This document shows, in pieces, positions 61,453 to 64,000 of a stretch of 64,000 bases of DNA. The position numbers were made by a program, and so were the translations under genes. A model generated the notes under the pieces. It did no database searches. It was not told the origin of the DNA and saw nothing but the letters and a program-made list of their open reading frames with translations. The stretch spans positions 1-64,000 of the forward strand of contig JAMCWD010000004.1 in assembly GCA_023475345.1 (NCBI GenBank), in the 5' to 3' direction. How positions within the stretch are numbered: position 1 is the first letter of the stretch; each line of letters begins with the position of its first letter. The stretch comes from Chloroflexota bacterium. GTDB lineage: Bacteria > Vulcanimicrobiota > JAMCWD01.

Positions 61453-64000
61453 ATGAAGATGAAGAAGCAGGATAAGACGAAACATAAAACGAGCCGCGCA
61501 TCGAGCAATAAGGCCGGGCGCTCGATAACTAGTGAAGAGCCGGAACCCAATCCCGATGAAAGCCGGGAAGAAATCAACGACGCAAAAATTATTTACAACG
61601 CCCTTACCAGAACTTCGCCCGATGCGGTTTTCATTGCCGATCTTGAAGGAAAGATCCTACAGGCATCCGATAAGGCGCTTGATCTCTTCGGTTATGAAAA
61701 TCTTTCAGATTTGCGAGGTGTGAGCTTTTTAAACCTGGTGGTTCCCGATCAACATGAAGAAGCAATGAATGATTTCAGGGAATCGATAAAGACGGGTCTG
61801 ACAAGAGGCTATGAATGTACAATGTTAAGAAAAGACGGCTCCCAATTCACAGGCGAAGCCAGCGCCACCCTGACCATGGATGTTTCAGGCTCGCCTGAAT
61901 ATTTTATAGCCATTATACGGGATATAACCGATAGAGTAAAATTTGAAAGCGCCGTTCGCGAGCAAAATGCTTTTTTACAACAGCTTATAGACAGTATCCC
62001 GAGTCCTATTTTTTATAAGGATAAAAATTTGCGGTATGTCGGTTGTAATAAGGCTTTTGAGGAATTTATCGGCTTGAGCAGGGATAAGATTATCGGGAAA
62101 ACAGTTTACGATGTTTCGCCGAAAGATCTTGCCGACAAGTATCATGAGAAGGATAAAGAGCTGCTGAACAGTCCGGATGTTCAGGTATATGAAGAATCAG
62201 TATCCAATGCCGGCGGGACGAGGCATGCAGTAATATTTAGAAAAGCAGCTTATAGAAATGCCGCAGGCGAAATAATCGGCCAGATAGGCATTATCCATGA
62301 TGTTACGAAGCTGAGGCAGGCGGAGAAAGCGCTTACTAAGGAAAGGGATGCCGCCCGGAAATATCTTGACCTTGCCGGAGTTTTAATTGTTGCTATTGAT
62401 CAGAAGGGCAAAATAATCCAGGTAAACAGGGAAGCCTGTAAAGTCCTCGGCTACAACGAGGAAGAAATAACCGGGAAAAGCTGGTTTAAGAACTTTATTC
62501 CCGGAAGAATCAGGAAAGAAGTGAAAGCTGTATTCAGTAAGATAATGGCCGGAGAATTGGAAGGGAGCGAATATTTTGAAAACTATGTTTTGACGAAATC
62601 CGGCGAAGAGAGGCTGATAGCCTGGCATAATACATATTTAACGGATGAAGACGGCAGAATCATAAGCACTTTAAGTTCCGGCCTTGATATAACGGAGGAA
62701 AGGAAAGGGCATGAAAAATTCAGAAAAGCCATGCTCCGGCAAAAAGCGCTGCTTGATAACATACCCGATATGGCATGGCTGAAAGACAAAGACAGCCGGT
62801 TTATAGCCGTAAACGAGGCTTTCGGAAAATTATTCGGATATGCGCCGGATGATATAGCAGGAAAGACTGATTTTGATATATGTCCCGAGGAGCTTGCAGA
62901 AAGATTCAGGAAAGACGATAAGGAAGTAATGAAGTCCGGGAGGCGCAAGCAGGTTGAAGAGCCCCTGGCTGATAAGGACGGAAACTTTAGTTCATTCATT
63001 GAAACCATTAAAACCCCCATTTATGACGATAACGGCGAAATAATCGGCACTACCGGGATCTCAAGGGATATAACGGAGCGTAAAAAAATGGAGGAAGCGC
63101 TCCGGGAGTCGGAAGACAGGTACAGGACAATCTTTGAAAATACCGGGACCGCAACGGTAATCCTTGAGGATGACATGACGATTAGTCTGGCGAACAAGGA
63201 GTTCGAAAAACTTTCCGGCTGTTCCAGGGAGGAAGTGGAAGGCAAAAGAAAGTGGACGGAATTTGTCGCAAAAGATGATCTGGAGAGAATGAAAAAATTA
63301 CACCGCCTGCGAAGAGATGGGCCGGGTATTGCTCCAAGAAATTACGAGTTCCGGTTCATTGACATTCAGGGCAATGTTAAGGATATCCTCCTGACCATCG
63401 ATTTGATTCCGGGGACAAAAAAGGGCGTGGCGTCCCTTCTGGACATCACCGAGAGGAAGAAGGCGGAGGAAGCGCTCCGGGAGTCGGAAGACAGGTACAG
63501 GACAATCTTTGAAAATACCGGAACCGCAATGGCAATCCTTGAGGATGACATGACGGTTGTCCTGGCAAACAGGGAATTAGAAAAACTTTCCGGCTGTTCC
63601 AGGGAGGAAGTGGAAGGCAAAAGAAAGTGGACTGAATTTATCGCAAAAGATGATCTGGAGAGAATGAAAAAAGCACACCGCCTGCGAAGAGATGGGCCGG
63701 GTATTGCTCCAAGAAATTACGAGTTCCGGTTCGTTGACATTCAGGGCAATGTTAAAGATATCCTCCTGACCATCGATATGATTCCGGGGACAAAAAAGAG
63801 CGTGGCGTCCCTTCTGGACATCACCGAGATTAAGAAGGCGGAGAAAGCACTTATAGAAAGCGAATCCCGATACCGGTTCCTGTTCGAAAACATGCTGGAA
63901 GGTTACTCTTTCTGCAAGATCGTGCTCGATGAGAACGATAAGCCCGTAGATTTTATATACCTGGAGGTAAACGACGCTTTTGAGAAGCTGACGGGGTTAA
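61453..64000 (+). CDS. Multi-PAS sensor protein, probably a histidine kinase or cyclase (runs off right edge)
   Basis: The reading frame is open from the ATG at 61453 to the edge, 849 codons. A short basic N terminus (MKMKKQDKTKHKTSRASSNK) is followed by at least six PAS/PAC units, with sequences such as GVLIVAIDQKGKIIQVNREA, YKDKNLRYVGCNKAF and DITERKK. Units five and six (63091-63465 and 63466-63840) are near-identical 125-residue copies. No membrane helix is visible, so the sensor is likely cytoplasmic. The output domain lies beyond the window. Confidence 0.85.
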   Translation, partial: MKMKKQDKTKHKTSRASSNKAGRSITSEEPEPNPDESREEINDAKIIYNALTRTSPDAVFIADLEGKILQASDKALDLFGYENLSDLRGVSFLNLVVPDQHEEAMNDFRESIKTGLTRGYECTMLRKDGSQFTGEASATLTMDVSGSPEYFIAIIRDITDRVKFESAVREQNAFLQQLIDSIPSPIFYKDKNLRYVGCNKAFEEFIGLSRDKIIGKTVYDVSPKDLADKYHEKDKELLNSPDVQVYEESVSNAGGTRHAVIFRKAAYRNAAGEIIGQIGIIHDVTKLRQAEKALTKERDAARKYLDLAGVLIVAIDQKGKIIQVNREACKVLGYNEEEITGKSWFKNFIPGRIRKEVKAVFSKIMAGELEGSEYFENYVLTKSGEERLIAWHNTYLTDEDGRIISTLSSGLDITEERKGHEKFRKAMLRQKALLDNIPDMAWLKDKDSRFIAVNEAFGKLFGYAPDDIAGKTDFDICPEELAERFRKDDKEVMKSGRRKQVEEPLADKDGNFSSFIETIKTPIYDDNGEIIGTTGISRDITERKKMEEALRESEDRYRTIFENTGTATVILEDDMTISLANKEFEKLSGCSREEVEGKRKWTEFVAKDDLERMKKLHRLRRDGPGIAPRNYEFRFIDIQGNVKDILLTIDLIPGTKKGVASLLDITERKKAEEALRESEDRYRTIFENTGTAMAILEDDMTVVLANRELEKLSGCSREEVEGKRKWTEFIAKDDLERMKKAHRLRRDGPGIAPRNYEFRFVDIQGNVKDILLTIDMIPGTKKSVASLLDITEIKKAEKALIESESRYRFLFENMLEGYSFCKIVLDENDKPVDFIYLEVNDAFEKLTGL

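Noticed and set aside
1-64000. CRISPR arrays, rRNA and tRNA genes
   Set aside because: I scanned by eye for repeat-spacer patterns and for conserved rRNA and tRNA cores and found none.

Overview
This 64 kb stretch comes from a bacterial chromosome of roughly balanced to moderately high GC. I cannot name the lineage. rpsO-pnp, argS and dnaE are housekeeping markers. Lipobox signal peptides on large surface lipoproteins, a type II/IV pseudopilin set, secreted WD40 and TPR proteins and a Gld-like ABC operon suggest a free-living organism with a complex envelope, probably an uncultivated group. There is no rRNA, tRNA, CRISPR or clear prophage. Several long gaps hold degenerate interspersed repeats.

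Layout. 1-6.4 kb: a broken-off SEC-C protein, an envelope protein, a zinc ribbon, an orphan 2-hydroxyacyl-CoA dehydratase-type subunit, a repeat-filled gap, and an AT-rich AAA-TIR protein (candidate anti-phage gene) flanked by a cysteine-rich small protein and a small membrane protein. 6.4-11.7 kb: a B12 operon (B12-binding mutase subunit, MeaB chaperone, cob(I)alamin adenosyltransferase), two tandem DUF401 permeases and a metallo-beta-lactamase-fold hydrolase. 11.7-22 kb: an MFS transporter, a membrane-anchored metallophosphoesterase, two paralogous secreted WD40 proteins and, between them, an IS481-type element and a TPR protein with near-identical repeats. 22-26.2 kb: an orphan Vps62-like protein, then rpsO-pnp with a clear promoter. 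26.2-36 kb: three TIG-repeat surface lipoproteins, a four-gene pseudopilin/GspF operon and a stand-alone protease-propeptide-like protein. 36.3-48.8 kb: a small orphan gene, an HtrA protease, argS, a receiver-GAF-HD-GYP protein, two small metabolic or unknown genes, a secreted protein, dnaE and an MFS transporter. 48.9-49.0 kb: a strong candidate for an unannotated small structured RNA. 49.2-61 kb: a TPR lipoprotein, a potassium channel, a transglutaminase-like protein whose expected Cys is Ser, a YdcF protein, a four-gene Gld-type ABC operon and a subtilase. 61.4-64 kb: a multi-PAS sensor protein that runs off the right edge.

How the genes work together. The B12 block is a coherent unit for making and protecting adenosylcobalamin on a mutase whose large subunit lies elsewhere. 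The pseudopilins, GspF and TIG lipoproteins look like a surface or secretion locus. The ABC, GldG-like and DUF4340 genes form one transport complex. The best leads for something new are the small RNA near 48.96 kb, the AAA-TIR gene near 5 kb, the Ser-for-Cys transglutaminase, and the separate propeptide/subtilase pair.
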